A stretch of 64,000 nucleotides of DNA from Thunnus maccoyii (Eukaryota; Chordata; Actinopteri; Scombriformes; Scombridae). Under the pieces are notes generated by a model, which had not been told where the DNA came from, made no database searches, and saw nothing but the letters and a program-made list of their open reading frames with translations. Made by a program: the position numbers and the translations under genes. Position 1 is the stretch's first letter, and every line of letters starts with the position of its first letter. Shown here piece by piece: positions 52,301 to 64,000 of this stretch. The DNA is taken from assembly GCF_910596095.1 (NCBI RefSeq), contig NC_056550.1, positions 13,317,501 to 13,381,500 of the forward strand, written 5' to 3'.

Positions 52301-53040
52301 GGGCCACAACTGCATTTCATTGTGCAACCCTGTATTGTGTAATGACTGAACCTTGTCCAAAATACTGTCCAGATGTGTGGGTGGAATAAAACTCTTGTCT
52401 CATGGTGGTGCCAGGTGATTAGAAAGATGAGAATAAAACTGATGATAACATCCACTCGCTCATTATACTCATTTACAGGATACAAAAGATAGAAATGTGT
52501 TGATTTTGTACACAGTCATTAGGAGATGTGATTTCACTTTTGTTCTGAGTGAACTGTAATTACTCTAGGCAACACTTTATATGAAATACATTGCACAACC
52601 ATTTGTCATAACAATTTGTCATACCACTCACGCATTGAGCCAATCCCATTTGAAGTCTTTGCACATCAAACTCTATGGTCTATCTCATGGAGTTACATTT
52701 TCAAAAAGGACATACAGAACCTCTTTAGTATCTAAAACAAAAGTGTTATGTCCTGTAAATCTGGTATGAATCATTTTAAATGTCACCACCAAGGGAAATA
52801 TTTGACTGTTTATTGTCCAGATATTTGTTCTTTTCCTACTTGCTTGGGAAAATCATCAAAGGGCCAATAGTCGCAGTGCCACAGACTGTAATATCTGAAA
52901 AAGTCAAAATATTTTGCAAGAGCATTAGTTGACCATAAAACCAACAGTCAAACTTATTTAAATAGCACATTATGCATCAAATGCAACTCCAAGTGCTGAA
53001 CATAAAGAGTTAAAAAGAGCATGAGTTTAAATAACATTTA
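49374..53040. other. gene-poor AT-rich region upstream of samd9l
   Basis: I see no conserved coding segment. It contains an AT microsatellite at about 50862-50894 and an A-run at 51909-51925. Promoter elements of samd9l may lie here but none is convincing. Confidence 0.5.
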
Positions 53041-53049
53041 AATGAAAAT

Positions 53050-55215
53050 AAATAGTATAATAAAACTAATAATAAAAACATATGAGAAAGTAAAAGTGCA
53101 AGTTGAAATAAATATGCACTAGATAAAAATCTAGGCTAAAAAGGTGTGACTTAAGTTTCTTTTAAAGATATCCCCACACTCTCAGGTCCTCCAGCAGGCC
53201 ATTCCACAGGCTGGGCCATAGTGGCTAAAAGCGGCCTCACCGTGGGTCTTAGACTGGACCCTAGGAACAACCAAGAGCCAACTACCAGAGGACCTCAGGG
53301 ATCTAGTGGGTACATACCTTAAAAGCATGTCAGACAAGTAGTCGGGAGCAAGACCATTTAGTGGTTTGTAGCTCAATAAAAGAATCTTAAATCAATTCTA
53401 AAACCAACAGGTAGCCAGTGCAGTGATTTTAAAACAGGTGTAACGTTTGCTGTCCTTCTGGTCCTGGTCAGCACACGAGCAGCTGAAGGAGTGCATTACA
53501 ATAATCCAGTCTACTAGTGATAAAAGCGTGCACTCATTTCTTAGTATTGGCCAGAGAGAGAAATAGACAGTCTGGCAATATTCTTCAAATGACAAAAGGC
53601 AGATCTGATCACATTCCAGATGTGTGCATCGAAGGTCAAATTAGAGTCTAGGATGACAGCTAGGTTTTTAGCCTGGTGCCTGGGAGTGTCAGTGACTTCA
53701 ATTTAGAGGTCAGTTTCTCTCTCTCTCTGTGCCACTGCACCAATGATGAATACCTCTGTTTTATCCTAGTTGAGCTGAACGAAGTTCTGAGTCATCCAAG
53801 CATTAATGTCTAAAATACACTTGTGGAGGGCATCTATAGGGCTCATGTCATTAGGAGACATAGCGTTATAGAGATGAATATCATTGGCGTAAATGAAAAT
53901 TGATGCAATGTCTCCTGATGACATTGCCAAGGGACAGCATATAGGATCGAGCCTTGTGGTATGCCACAGTTGACATATTTCTTAGAGGAGATGCAAATAA
54001 GATGTAAACCACTTAAGAACAGTGCCAGAGAGGCCTACACATTTATGTAGTCTATGAGAATATTGTGGTTGACTGTATCAAATGCTGCACTCAGGTCAAG
54101 GAGAACAAGGATGGAGAGTTTTTATGTGTTTAAGTTAATTCTAAGATTGTTCACAACCTTTACCAAAACTGTTTCTGTGCTGTGATGGGCCAAAAAACCT
54201 GACTGAAAATTTTCAAAAATGTAGTTTGAGGTAAGAAAATCATTTAGCTGCTTAAAAACTAATTTCTCTTAAATTTTCCCCAAAAATGGAAAATTAGAAA
54301 TTGGTCTAAAATTGCTGAGTACAGATGAGTCAAGGTTATTTTTCTTCAGGAAGGGTTTCACCATAGCAGTCTTAAGTGTGGTTGTCTGCAAAGAATAGTT
54401 AATAATAGCTTGGCTCTCATCTGATAAACAGTTAAAAATTGTTGATGTTGAAAAGGTGGTGGGGATGGGATCAAGAGGGCAAGTGGAGGGCTTAAGCTGT
54501 GATACCACCTTCAGGAGCATTTCAGCACCAATCAGGGCAAAAGACTCTAGGGTTACTTCACATAGTGAGGTATGGTATTCTGGGCTATCACACTTAAGAT
54601 GAGTAACCCAGACCTGATGGTGGTTATCGTATCCTTGAAGTATGCTGCAAACTCTTCACATCTAGATGTGGAGGAAAGATCACAAGAGTCTAAGAGGAAA
54701 GGGTTAATCAGACGGTCAATTGTTGAGAAGAGGATATTTGGATTATTCAGATCATCACAAATCAGTTAGGAGAAATGAGCTTGTCTAGCATTTCTGATGC
54801 CTTATTGTACACACCAGGATGCTCCTGGAAAATGTCATGGTAGACATGTAATTTAGACTTTCTCCATTTTCTTTCTGCCACACGAACAAAGATTTAATTT
54901 AGTAATTTTGACATTTTTTCCAGGGGGCTCTCTGTTTGGGGTTGGCTTTTTTTGTTTGTTTGACAGGGTCAACAGTATCTATATTTGATATAAGTTTGGC
55001 AGTTAGGCAATTTACCAGATCGTCACATGAGGAGGGTAAAATAACTGCTGGTATGCTGTCTACTCAGGTCACAAAATTTGCTGCAACCTCAGCCTGTGCT
55101 GTTCAGGCTAAAACCGAAAAAGAATACACGAAAATTATCAGACATAGCCACATCAACAATGGGGGATACATAAACAATAAGTCCATGTTATGGATGGGAC
55201 CAGTGAAATGCTGAG
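53050..55215 (-). mobile_element. L2-type LINE fragment (reverse transcriptase region)
   Basis: The minus strand encodes successive decayed pieces of a fish L2-like ORF2. They are a connector reading QRAPWKK and FSTIDRLINPF, the RT entry LKPSTCPLDPIPT...LSNFRPISNFPFLGKI (54269-54520), LLDLSAAFDTV near 54090, a YANDIHLYN variant of the YADD box near 53880, and the C-terminal NGLAPDYLSDML...RSSGSWLLVVPR...HGEAAFSHYGP (53182-53376). The endonuclease region is absent, so the copy is 5'-truncated as usual for LINEs. It has several frame breaks and is inactive. It lies on the 3' side of the first zp3-like gene. Confidence 0.85.
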
Positions 55216-55386
55216 TAAAATCCATATAAGTCAGAATATTTAAAAAAATTCCATTGCTTTGGAATCTGATTTATTGTTTATGTGTAATTTGTTGTTTAAG
55301 CCTAATCTAAATCTAATGTATACAACATTACTAATGAAACACTTTGATCTTGTCTGCATGCTTATTTAGCTCTAGAGCATACTTAC

Positions 55387-57948
55387 CTTTTGGAGAACTT
55401 TCATGACACCTACTGTCACAACACCGACAAACGTCATCATTTCCGTCCACATTTTCCCATCTGAAGAGAAAGGAATACTTGAGTATGCTTTGTTATCAGT
55501 ATTTTGATTTAATGGACTTTGTCTTACACATAAGACACATTCTGTAGTTGTGAGCTGTCATAACATGTGATTACCAAACATGTAGTTTGGAGTTAGTTTG
55601 CAGTTTCTCTGGTTGTCTTTGTTTTCCTCTTACAGTTTTCTCATTTTTGAGAGAAATAGCAGCTAATCTGGGTATAACTAAATATCAACTTTATTCAGAA
55701 TTGCTTTGGGAACTCTTCTCTTCTATCACTTTAAATTGACAGATCTCATCAGTGTAGTACAATTTCTAACTTTGGGAACGCACACACAGCAAGGTGCAGA
55801 GCTTCAATTCAAGTTCATCAAAAGTAAAACACATCTCACAACTCTTCTCCAGGAACACCATTAATTTTGATTACCATTTGTTCAAACATAAATTTGGATT
55901 TCAGGGATGCTCACTTTAGTAAACCAAAGTAAGCCTATAAACATGTGCATGACGTATCAGGAAAGTTAGCTGTACTCTTCTGTTCCCTGAAATTACAGAA
56001 AGTTGAAAAACTCAGCCTGAGTTAAACTGCTTGAATAAGTTCTTTGTTGTGTACTTTTCAGCTTAGAGTGATAGAAATTTTATAATCAACCAACTGTGAA
56101 TATCTCTTACATGTACTTGCAACTGACAATTTTACAGCACTGTGCTGCAGTGCATGACAGCAAAGTTCTTTTAAGAACCCTTTAACAAGTTGATCTTACA
56201 GCTTTTTATGACTCTCAGATTCTTTATGATTCTTGCAACATAGAATAAAGTCAGCTGTCGGCAAGTTTCAACAATTACAATGAAGGACTTTTAGTGACAA
56301 CATATTCTGATTGATTAAACATCAGCCACTAGATATTCCGAGCAGTTGAAAGATTTACTGCTACATTAGAGTCTCTCACAGATTTCTTGTAACGCATCTT
56401 ATTGAAATGTGCCACTATATGTCAGGTGGAGTCGAAGGCTTACTAAACCTGTACAAAACTTTGTATGGTAAAGGAAGGAGCAGTTCCCAGGTGGCCATAT
56501 TCAAAAGGGAAAAGAAAAATCACCTTGAATGCACATAATTGCAGGCCTTGTTCATGGGGCTGCTCTTCCACATTTCAGAAGAAGCCTTCAGTTGGCATGT
56601 GATAAATATCTAAACAGGAGACCATAGAAATGTCATTATACAACCTTGGAGCATTTCCAATAATTTTTAAATTATGGTGGTCATAAGTGGCTCACTGAGT
56701 TCCTCGGATCCTGGTGAAACAGGAACACATCAAGCTGCAGTTGAAGTGCATTGGGCCTCGTTCGGGGTTGGAACAGTGTGTTTGATCCTTCCTCTTTTGC
56801 ATCAGTGAGGCACCTAACAAAAATCAGTTTCAGCAATACAGTCAAAAGAAAATTTGTAGTGTCGCACTGTACACTGAGCTACTCTTACCCATTGTTTTCG
56901 ATGAAGTAGTATCTGGGGACTGATGCTGCATCAGGTGTCAGAGTGGCGACACAGCTGTCAACAAAGAGTTGTCTTGGTCCTGGATCAGGACCAGTGTAAG
57001 ATGCTTCGAGGTGCAGGACGTCTCCAAGGTAAAAGACACTGGAGAAAATCTCTCTTGTCCAGTCATCTATATGTAGACAAAGACATCATTACATGAACGT
57101 GTATTAAGGAAAAACAAAATAATGCAGGAGTCTACACGTACCAGTCATCAGCTTTAAGGAGAAAGCAGAGTTCCCTGTTGAATACTTTGCAGAAGTTGAG
57201 AGCGTGAGGGGCAACTGCTGAGCGCTACTGCTCACAAAGTGTGTCCTGTCCCAGTAAGTAACACGTCAGACATTATGAAGCAGCCCTTGAGCAAAACTTT
57301 CTTCTCTGTACAAGATAATGGTTGAAATGTACATACCTTTTATAGTGACAGGAAACAGGAACTACAGCATGGGTCATCCTTGTAATGCCATGATAACTGG
57401 AAGCTGGTGAGAATATCAGCTCGTTTGAGTAGATCACAGAGTCCTCAGTTATCTAGACATGGATATAAAAACAGCAACTTACTGAGAAACAGAGGGTTAC
57501 TTAAAAGATCACAAATAAATCCATCAATGTGGCATATGACACAGTATGATCAACTTACAGTTAAGTTAGACCCACAGTCTTGAAGTCCAGCCTTTATGAC
57601 ATATTCAGTGTCACTAGCAGGGGCAGCTTGGCACTGACTGCTCTCTGAATGCTCCGCTTCTCCCAAAAAAAGCTCTTCCGGAGACACAAGATGCCCATTT
57701 CCATACAGGTCAGCCTTTACCAGAATGATCATTGATGCTTCTGTGCATTGTACACGGACAGTGGATCCGTCATTGAGTTGTGGTCCGCGGATGTTTTCAG
57801 AGTCAATTCTAAATGTAGCAGATTTATATTCCCTTCCCTCAGGATCGATCATGGGTCCATCTTTCAAAGATCGAATGGCATCTGCAACAACAAAGGCAAA
57901 TGATAACAGCAGCAGCGCCAGAGAAACTGTGTGACTCGCAATCAACAT
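55387..57948 (-). CDS. Zona pellucida glycoprotein 3-like, copy 1 (C terminus unresolved)
   Basis: Seven exons on the minus strand: 57559-57948, 57337-57452, 57142-57245, 56889-57066, 56696-56813, 56524-56609, 55387-55460. All are phase-consistent, covering about 355 aa. It starts with a signal peptide (MLIASHTVSLALLLLSFAFV). A ZP-N half follows (VRVQCTEASMIILVKADLYG, ELFLG, CGSNLT), then a ZP-C half (YRYYFIEN-type PRYYFIENN, GCLTDAKEEGS, IFITCQLKA) and the ZP3-specific RWENVDGNDDVCRCC. ZP3 proteins are egg-envelope filament subunits made in ovary, or in liver for some fish paralogues. Exons homologous to the last three of copy 2 were not found. Either they lie beyond the LINE, or the gene ends in the following intron, where reading on gives 15 more codons to a TAG near 55330 with a reverse AATAAA at about 55271. 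Confidence 0.85.
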
Positions 57949-59213
57949 TGTCCTCTTTGTTTGCAACAACAGGACAATTTCTGGAAATGTGAAACACAGT
58001 AAAGCAAAGATAAGTGATGGTGATTTAAGAAGTCAAATGCAGAAGACTTAAACACTCAAGGTAACTCTCCCAGTATCTTAAATACTCCTCAGTTCAGACC
58101 AATCAAATCACATGGAGAGGACAGCTGGCTGTAATTACTAATTACCTGATGTGGCAGAATTAGACAAAGCTGCAGTCACACTGAGTTACCTGCATATGAT
58201 TGGTCCACACTCAACATTGTACTGGAACACATGTGCACTGATGCTCTTTCCTTGTGTATGAATAGTGAAATTGATAAATACTGAATCCATAGATAACTGA
58301 TATTCATTGTAAATGTTTCCCCATTTTATCTCATTATTGGCAACATTTTTCTTTCTTTTCTTTTTCATCTTTTATATCATGGCTGACAAAGTTATGTTGA
58401 TGCATGACATTATTGTACATCTTCAATATGAAGTTTGATCATTTTTGATCAAACTTTTTGGAATTTACAATTTATGTGAATCAGTGTGAATTGCAGAAAA
58501 AGTTTTGGGAAGAGACACTTTGTCACTGTACTGTAGATAATGGTTTTGTTTTTGTTGTAATAGTCAGAGTAGTCTGACCAGACTCTCATACAGCTTTGAC
58601 TGACCAAAATGTTCAAATCCAGATCGGAAATCACAGAGAACAATGTTGTCAGTACCAGGCAGGATAGTGTATGACTAGTACAAAAACATGTTTTCTCTAA
58701 TGAGACAAATACACCAATAGATTGTTATTCATACCCCCATTTACAGCTATAAGCAATCATTGTTTCCTACAGTGTACAGCAGGGAGAACAGACAATATTT
58801 AGACTAAACATGCTTTATATTCTTGTCAACCAATAGAACTATATTTCTTGGTAGTGATTGCTTCAGTTACTTGTGTGCTTTCAATTTTTGGTATTTCGAG
58901 AACTCACCATTAACTCAGGTGTTTGAATTCAAGTGATGCAGGGGGCAGGATTTTGGGTCCTTTTCAAAACATCAAGGTTTTACCAGTACATCAACTCAAA
59001 ACCAAAACTTTAATTCAGTGAAACAGTTGTGTGGTTCAGTTTGAGACCCTGCATTTAAAAAACAAACTCTGCAGTGGCTGCCTCCATACAGTGCCAACAG
59101 TGTAAATGGATATAAACTTAACTTCTCTACATACTCTCAGCCCTTAAAAGCAATTCATCAGGTCCAATGTGCAGTCAAATCAAAAAGCAAACAAGTGTAG
59201 TTTTAATTGTTTA
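57949..59213. promoter_or_regulatory. spacer between the zp3-like genes, with copy-1 promoter elements
   Basis: Upstream of copy 1 the minus strand has a TATTTAAG box (58077-58084) and an E-box CAGCTG (58122-58127) about 45 bp further out. E-boxes bound by the oocyte factor FIGLA drive vertebrate zp genes; use of this one is inference. The remainder shows no gene. Confidence 0.45.
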
Positions 59214-61680
59214 TTATCTCTTTGGGTCATTTGTATCCGAAAGGTCAGATTCTGCAGCAGTTGCATTTGACAGCGTCGTCACATCCACCTTAAACTGCAT
59301 AGTGGGGCTGAGGTCACTGGGGGCTGCGGTGGTGTTAGTGTCCAGTGCTGCTTTCGATTTCAGTGTGACCTCAGGAGTTGTGACTGTATTGTCCGAGTCT
59401 CCTTCTGTAATTAGAGAAACAAGTGTTATCGCCACATATTTAGAGTGCAGTTTTAAGTGAAATCTTTTCACACTTAACCTTTTGGATCTGTTCTGCTTTT
59501 GCCCAAATCCACATGGGAGCCATCTTTTTTCTGCTCAGAAGCAACAGTCAAATCCTCCACCTGGTCTGAGGTAGATGGCGGACCAGGAAGCAGTCCCTTC
59601 TCCAGATCTAAGATGAAAATACAGTGTAGCATAGATGTTTATTGTTGAGCCATTTACTGCACTTTAATCCTTCAGGGAGGAAGAAAAAAAAAAAAAAAAA
59701 AAGTCCAAATCATACCAGTTCTGGGGCTTATACCACTTTTCCACTGACTGCCATACAGAGTAGGTATGCTGATTTTATGGAGGACTGGAGGGAGATCCTC
59801 CACAGGTAGAGGCCCACTTTTCTTGGTTGGCAAGACCAACACTGGACCCACTCTTGCCTCCTGCTCCCACACTAACAAAAGACAAAATGTTTGTAGTTAC
59901 TGCAAGTTCAAAACCATGTGTGAAGCCTGACATCTAATGGTGAAACACATGTACTGATTTGCTATATAGAAGTATCCATTTTCATCAGGATGTTCAAGAA
60001 CCTCTACCTTTGTTGGTGTTCAGTCCACCCCTCCAGGAAGTCTCAGCTTCATTTGACTTCCCAAACCCACGAGGAGCAAACTTGCCAGAGCTGCTGGGCT
60101 TACTGTGGGTTTGGCCCACTTCATTTTGGCCTTGACAATACCCACACAAGTAGTCATTACCGTCAGCTGACCGCCATCTGAAAACAATCATTTTTCAGCA
60201 CACATTTGGTCATGTTGTAAGAGTGTAAATTCGTGACACATTTCAGACTGGTTAACACTTGCCTTCCATTTACTAAAGTGCATGCTTGATTTTGTGCCTC
60301 TGCATCATTTACTGGTACAGCATTCAGGTGACATGTGATGTAGAGCTGTGAGGACAGAAATTGCAACTCTGAAAATAAATTGTACATATACTTTTGCAAT
60401 TATGACTTAAGCCATTTAAGTGCAACCTCACCTCTCCTTTGTCCTCATTGTGGAACCTGAAGGCATCAATGACCAAGTGGAGCTTGTCATCCTGTGTCCT
60501 GGGTAAGAAGTGGGACTTTGAACCTGGAAGCTGGGAGTCAACCAAGCACCTATAGAGGGGAAAGGTCAAAACTACTGTACGTGTGCTTTAATTTAACATG
60601 AAGTTACAGCTGACATCAAGTGTGTCGAGTGCTTACCCATTTTCAATGAAGTCGTATCTGGGATTAGAGTATATGTCTGGGTAGAGTGTAGCCACACAGC
60701 TGCTTATAAATACTCGGAGCCCCATGTGATGTCCAATTCTGACAGAGGCTTCGATGCCGATGGGCTCGCCGAGGTAAAACACATTAGAGCCTCTTTCATA
60801 TAGCCAGTCATCTGCACAAAAAAATCAGGATGTAGTAAGCACAAGACAAAAAAAAAACAACAAACAAACAAAAAAACAAACATCTTGAGAAGTCAACTTA
60901 ACCCACTTGTCATGATTCTCAAGTCAAACTCCAAGGTTTCCACTGCAGCTTGAGTAGACATGAAGGGGATCCAGGTCGGCGTGAGTGAAGAACTGGACAA
61001 ACTGTACCTCCTGAGAAACAAGAGCAGCGTTTTAAAATGCAGGTGTTGCCCAGAGATTTTGTAAAATGCACTTAAACTTAAACAGACCTTTCGTAATGAC
61101 ACTCAATTGGAATTACAGCCTCATCCATTCGAATCACCCCATCAGGCGACATCTCAGGAGAGAAGATGAGCAGATTCGTGTAGACCAGAGAGTCATCAGT
61201 CATCTGTGGATAGTAGATGTATTTAGAACTATAATTTATAGTATACAATAGATGCTTCAATTGCAATAAATTCATTGTTACCCAGTGTTTGGTGCCACAG
61301 TCCAGTAGTCCAACAACAATTCTGTATTCATCTCCTGAAGACGCTGTAGCTCTACAGAATTCATTGTATTCAACTCCAAGGCGCAACTCATCCCCGTTAA
61401 CAGGAGCTCCAACCTCAAACATGTCAGCTTTGATAACAATCTCCAATAAGTCCGGATGGCAGGTCACGCTGACCGTGTTCACCTTCTCTCGTTCCCCTGC
61501 CAGAACCTTCAGGTGCTGCTGTGCAGTGTGTTTGGAGCTCTGGCTCCCTGTAAGCTGAGGTTTTTGAAATGAAGCATGCTGTGTGAAATGTTCAGGCGGA
61601 AAAGCCAAAGATGATCTGACACAGATTCCTGACAAAAAGAGTACAACAAGGAGGTTAACCTCAAAAAACAAGGGCTCCAT
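59214..61680 (-). CDS. Zona pellucida glycoprotein 3-like, copy 2
   Basis: Ten exons on the minus strand: 61282-61680, 61088-61203, 60907-61010, 60637-60811, 60432-60549, 60263-60345, 60008-60177, 59716-59871, 59479-59607, 59214-59404. They give 546 aa. Exons 2, 3 and 5 have exactly the same lengths (116, 104, 118 bp) as in copy 1, so the genes are tandem duplicates. There is a signal peptide (LLVVLFLSGICVRSSLA). The ZP module runs from VSVTCHPDLLEIVIKADMF to CHLNAVPVNDAEAQNQACT, followed by RWRSADGNDYLCGYCQG. A long Ser/Thr/Pro/acidic tail (exons 7-10, with NTT and NAT N-glycosylation sequons) lacks a membrane segment. The tail loses two of the cysteines seen at the same place in copy 1 (CRCCDSRC versus CGYCQG). 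Intron 1 is only 78 bp and intron 6 has a GC donor. Confidence 0.9.
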
Positions 61681-63384
61681 AAATGTCTCTTAAAACAGCA
61701 AACTGGTTCAGAATGCAAACACTTCTCTCTGACCCACAAGGTAACTAAACTGTCAAACCAGTGGAACATTTTAAACTAGTGCAGACAATCACAGGCTCAG
61801 CAGAAAAGCACCTGAATCCAATTGTCTACTAATCAGAATCAGCTTTCAATTACACACCCACTGAGCCTCCTCTCAGTTAAAAGTCTGATTAGTTGGAGTT
61901 AAAGGGTTTTTTTTTTCCACCAGATATCTATATTAAAAAATCACACACATTTGCCAGCATATTTCAATAAACGTTGCTTGTTTCTGTGAAAATTTAATCA
62001 AGCTACAGTTCATCAACATGTTAAAAACAGAAGAATGCTTTACAGAAATGCAGTGCACAGCTAGCAGGGATTCAGTGAATATTGCATGTTGGTGATCTAC
62101 TTTAGATGTTCATCCTGCTATCTGTGTTGCCCCCCCCCCAAAAAAAAATGACACTACAAATTCCAGTTTGACATGTTTATCAAAAGTAAACAGTGTGTTT
62201 TTATTTAGCAAATTGAGAAAAAAAAAAACCCCTCACAGCTTAACTGCTAAAAATGTTTGTTAATATGCTGGTATGCATGTGTGGAAGTATGGATTAGTAT
62301 TTTTTTATTATATGAATTACAGATAACATATGAAATCATTGAGTCTGACCTGTAAACAAACCTTTAACTTGTGTGTATTTGTTGTCTCGTATTTGTCTGT
62401 GCATAAAAAAAGGTATTAATCAGTTTCAGAGTGAAAGCAGGTTTTAATCCTGTTTTCTGAATTATCGTTTTATTTACATTTGGATCACAGATTTACACTG
62501 CAGCACCATGAACTCTTTAAATGACTTCACAAAGATCCTAGTTTATTAGGTTCAATCTACTGCAACATTCTTGCAATAATGTACAGTTGTTGTACAGTTG
62601 TTGGTGGTATATTGGACTCTACTATTTGAAATGTTTTTAATGTTTTGTCCAACCCTACATGAGAGCAGACTTCAATGAGCAAATTACTTCAATGAGCAAA
62701 ACAATGAGCATGAAGTTGAATCAACAAGTCTCAAGTTACTGCACTGCTTTACCTAATAAACGGGAAAGTCAGTGCATTTAGACTAAAATGAATATGTGTT
62801 CAAAGTGTAGGTACTAAACCACTTCCTGTGAGGCTGCGAGGCAGCGAGGCACTGAGGATCTATTTAAACCACTGAATATCAACAACCAGGGCTTACAGTT
62901 CTGCTTCTATCAGGTGTCTGATCTGTCTCTCAACTGCACTTGTACACACCAGACATAACTTGTTATATCATAACGTGACCCACACTATGAAACAGAGCCC
63001 TCGAGACAACATTAGATTTCAGTATTTTGGTGCTGAAACAGTTGATACAGTTGATATCACTAACATATAACAAGGTAAAACCTTTGAGGAGAGTTTGATT
63101 TTTAGTTTAGTTTGATTTTATATGTTTATACTTATTGCATACAGCAGCTGAAGTCTTTAAAATCCTGATAGTGTGCTTAAAAACTCAGACAATCCGGGTG
63201 TGCACAAGACCAACGGCTGCATTTTAACGGCAGTTTTAGCTTTGAAGTCATCTTCCTGCTTTGAGACGAGGAACAATAAATACAGTTAGGCTGTACAGAG
63301 GTCTCACAAGTGTGTAGGAAATAGGAGGGGTACATTATGACTTAGCTTTGGTATAATCTCAGTGCTTTTATAACTGAAAAGGCC
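61681..63384. other. spacer upstream of zp3-like copy 2 and the Ig gene
   Basis: Near copy 2 there is a TTTAAAA box (minus strand, about 61768-61774) with an E-box CAGGTG (plus CACCTG, 61809-61814) about 40 bp upstream, the same arrangement as copy 1. The rest is AT-rich; nothing coding is seen. Confidence 0.45.
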
Positions 63385-64000
63385 ATGAAGACGAGCTTGG
63401 CACGCATTGTGCTTTTTATTCAGCTCTTTGAGGGTAAGAGGGACATTTTACTCACAACTTACAAAAACTATGTAAACTGATTTTTGTCAGTTTTGGTGAT
63501 TTTGTACCATTTCTCTCCAGCACAATGTATTTACACTATACATCCATGCTTCATTTATTGGAAGGCATTCATCAGACCACAGTTGTGTGGCTTTGGTTAA
63601 ACTTTTACATGATGTTGACACTTGATATTTTTTCTCCTCCAGCCTATGCAGAGATGATATTTAAGAGTCTGACAGAGAATCAGTCACTGGAGCTCTCCTG
63701 CTCCCCTCAGCAGGAACACGGCAGCCTGACGAGTCTCCACCTGTACCACCGCAGTGCCCAGAGCCAGACGACCCTGTTGTCCATGGATGAAGGCAGGGGG
63801 CTCAAGGTCCACCGGGAGCACGAGGGGCGTCTGCAGCTTTCTGGAGGACTGGACTCCCTGCCGGTTAATGTAACCATATCCCGCTTGAAGCACAGTGACA
63901 TGGGGCTCTACATGTGGGAGCTGAGCTACAGAGAGAACAGTTCTGACCAGATCATCCTCTACACTCACAAAGTTTTCTTGTTGGTACAAGGGACATCAGG
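63385..64000 (+). CDS. Ig V-type single-domain receptor, 5' part (CD7-like?)
   Basis: Exon 1 at 63385-63433 encodes a signal peptide (MKTSLARIVLFIQLFE). Exon 2 starts at 63643, in phase, and encodes one Ig V-like domain that reaches the window edge. It has the B-strand cysteine (LELSCSP), the RLQLSGGLDSLPVNVTISRL strand pattern and DMGLYMWELSY at the F strand, where the usual second cysteine of YxC is Trp. The pattern of LHLYHRS instead of a canonical W, and the short ligand-like loops, recall teleost CD7-like and related small leukocyte receptors, but the assignment is tentative. The donor probably lies at or just beyond 64000. The gene is incomplete in the window. Confidence 0.75.

Noticed and set aside
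49889-52485. Several 60-108 codon minus-strand frames as missing zp3 tail exons
   Set aside because: None has the expected phase, splice sites or the VGP/Ser-Thr-rich character of the copy 2 tail.
53182-54520. Reverse-transcriptase-like frames as a host gene
   Set aside because: They form consecutive pieces of one decayed L2-type LINE on the minus strand.
61204-61281. Continuous 200-codon frame as a single zp3 exon
   Set aside because: Paralogue exon borders and GT-AG sites show a short intron inside the frame.

Overview
The window is vertebrate nuclear DNA, almost certainly from a teleost fish. It has compact multi-exon genes with GT-AG introns, long AT-rich introns and spacers, many CA/TG microsatellites, fish-type miniature transposons, a decayed L2-type LINE, and a tandem pair of zona-pellucida (ZP3-type) genes. 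The gene order adap2 - rhot1 - (PH-domain adaptor) - c17orf75 - znf207 corresponds to the human 17q11.2 neighbourhood (ADAP2, RHOT1, C17orf75, ZNF207). An unnamed PH-domain gene sits where human RHBDL3 would lie. Nothing prokaryotic or plasmid-like was seen, and I noticed no tRNA or rRNA gene.

Layout. 0.3-4.7 kb (+): ArfGAP dual-PH protein Adap2, 11 exons. 8.2-22.4 kb (+): mitochondrial Rho GTPase Rhot1/Miro1, 19 constitutive coding exons plus two phase-compatible candidate cassette exons in the last 6.3-kb intron. 23.8-26.2 kb (+): small PH-domain adaptor with C-terminal tyrosine motifs. 28.0-32.1 kb (-): C17orf75 homologue, with an AT-AC minor-spliceosome intron. 33.3-37.7 kb (+): Znf207/BuGZ, whose first intron is a U12-type GT-AG intron. 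The last two genes are divergent neighbours. 37.7-42.6 kb: repeated segments and hairpins. 42.6-49.1 kb (-): Samd9/Samd9l-like innate-immunity NTPase, almost all of it in one 4.6-kb exon. 49.1-55.4 kb: gene-poor, with a roughly 2-kb L2 LINE fragment. 55.4-57.9 kb and 59.2-61.7 kb (-): two tandem zp3-like egg-envelope genes. 63.4-64 kb (+): start of an immunoglobulin V-type surface receptor gene, cut by the window edge.

The genes do not form one pathway. The left two thirds is a conserved housekeeping block (membrane traffic, mitochondrial transport, TGN tethering, spindle assembly). The right third is a lineage-variable block of immune and egg-coat genes. The most notable structural observations are the two minor-spliceosome introns in the divergent c17orf75/znf207 pair, the two candidate Miro1 cassette exons, UG-repeat tracts abutting several splice sites, and a stem-closed repeat element present three times downstream of znf207.
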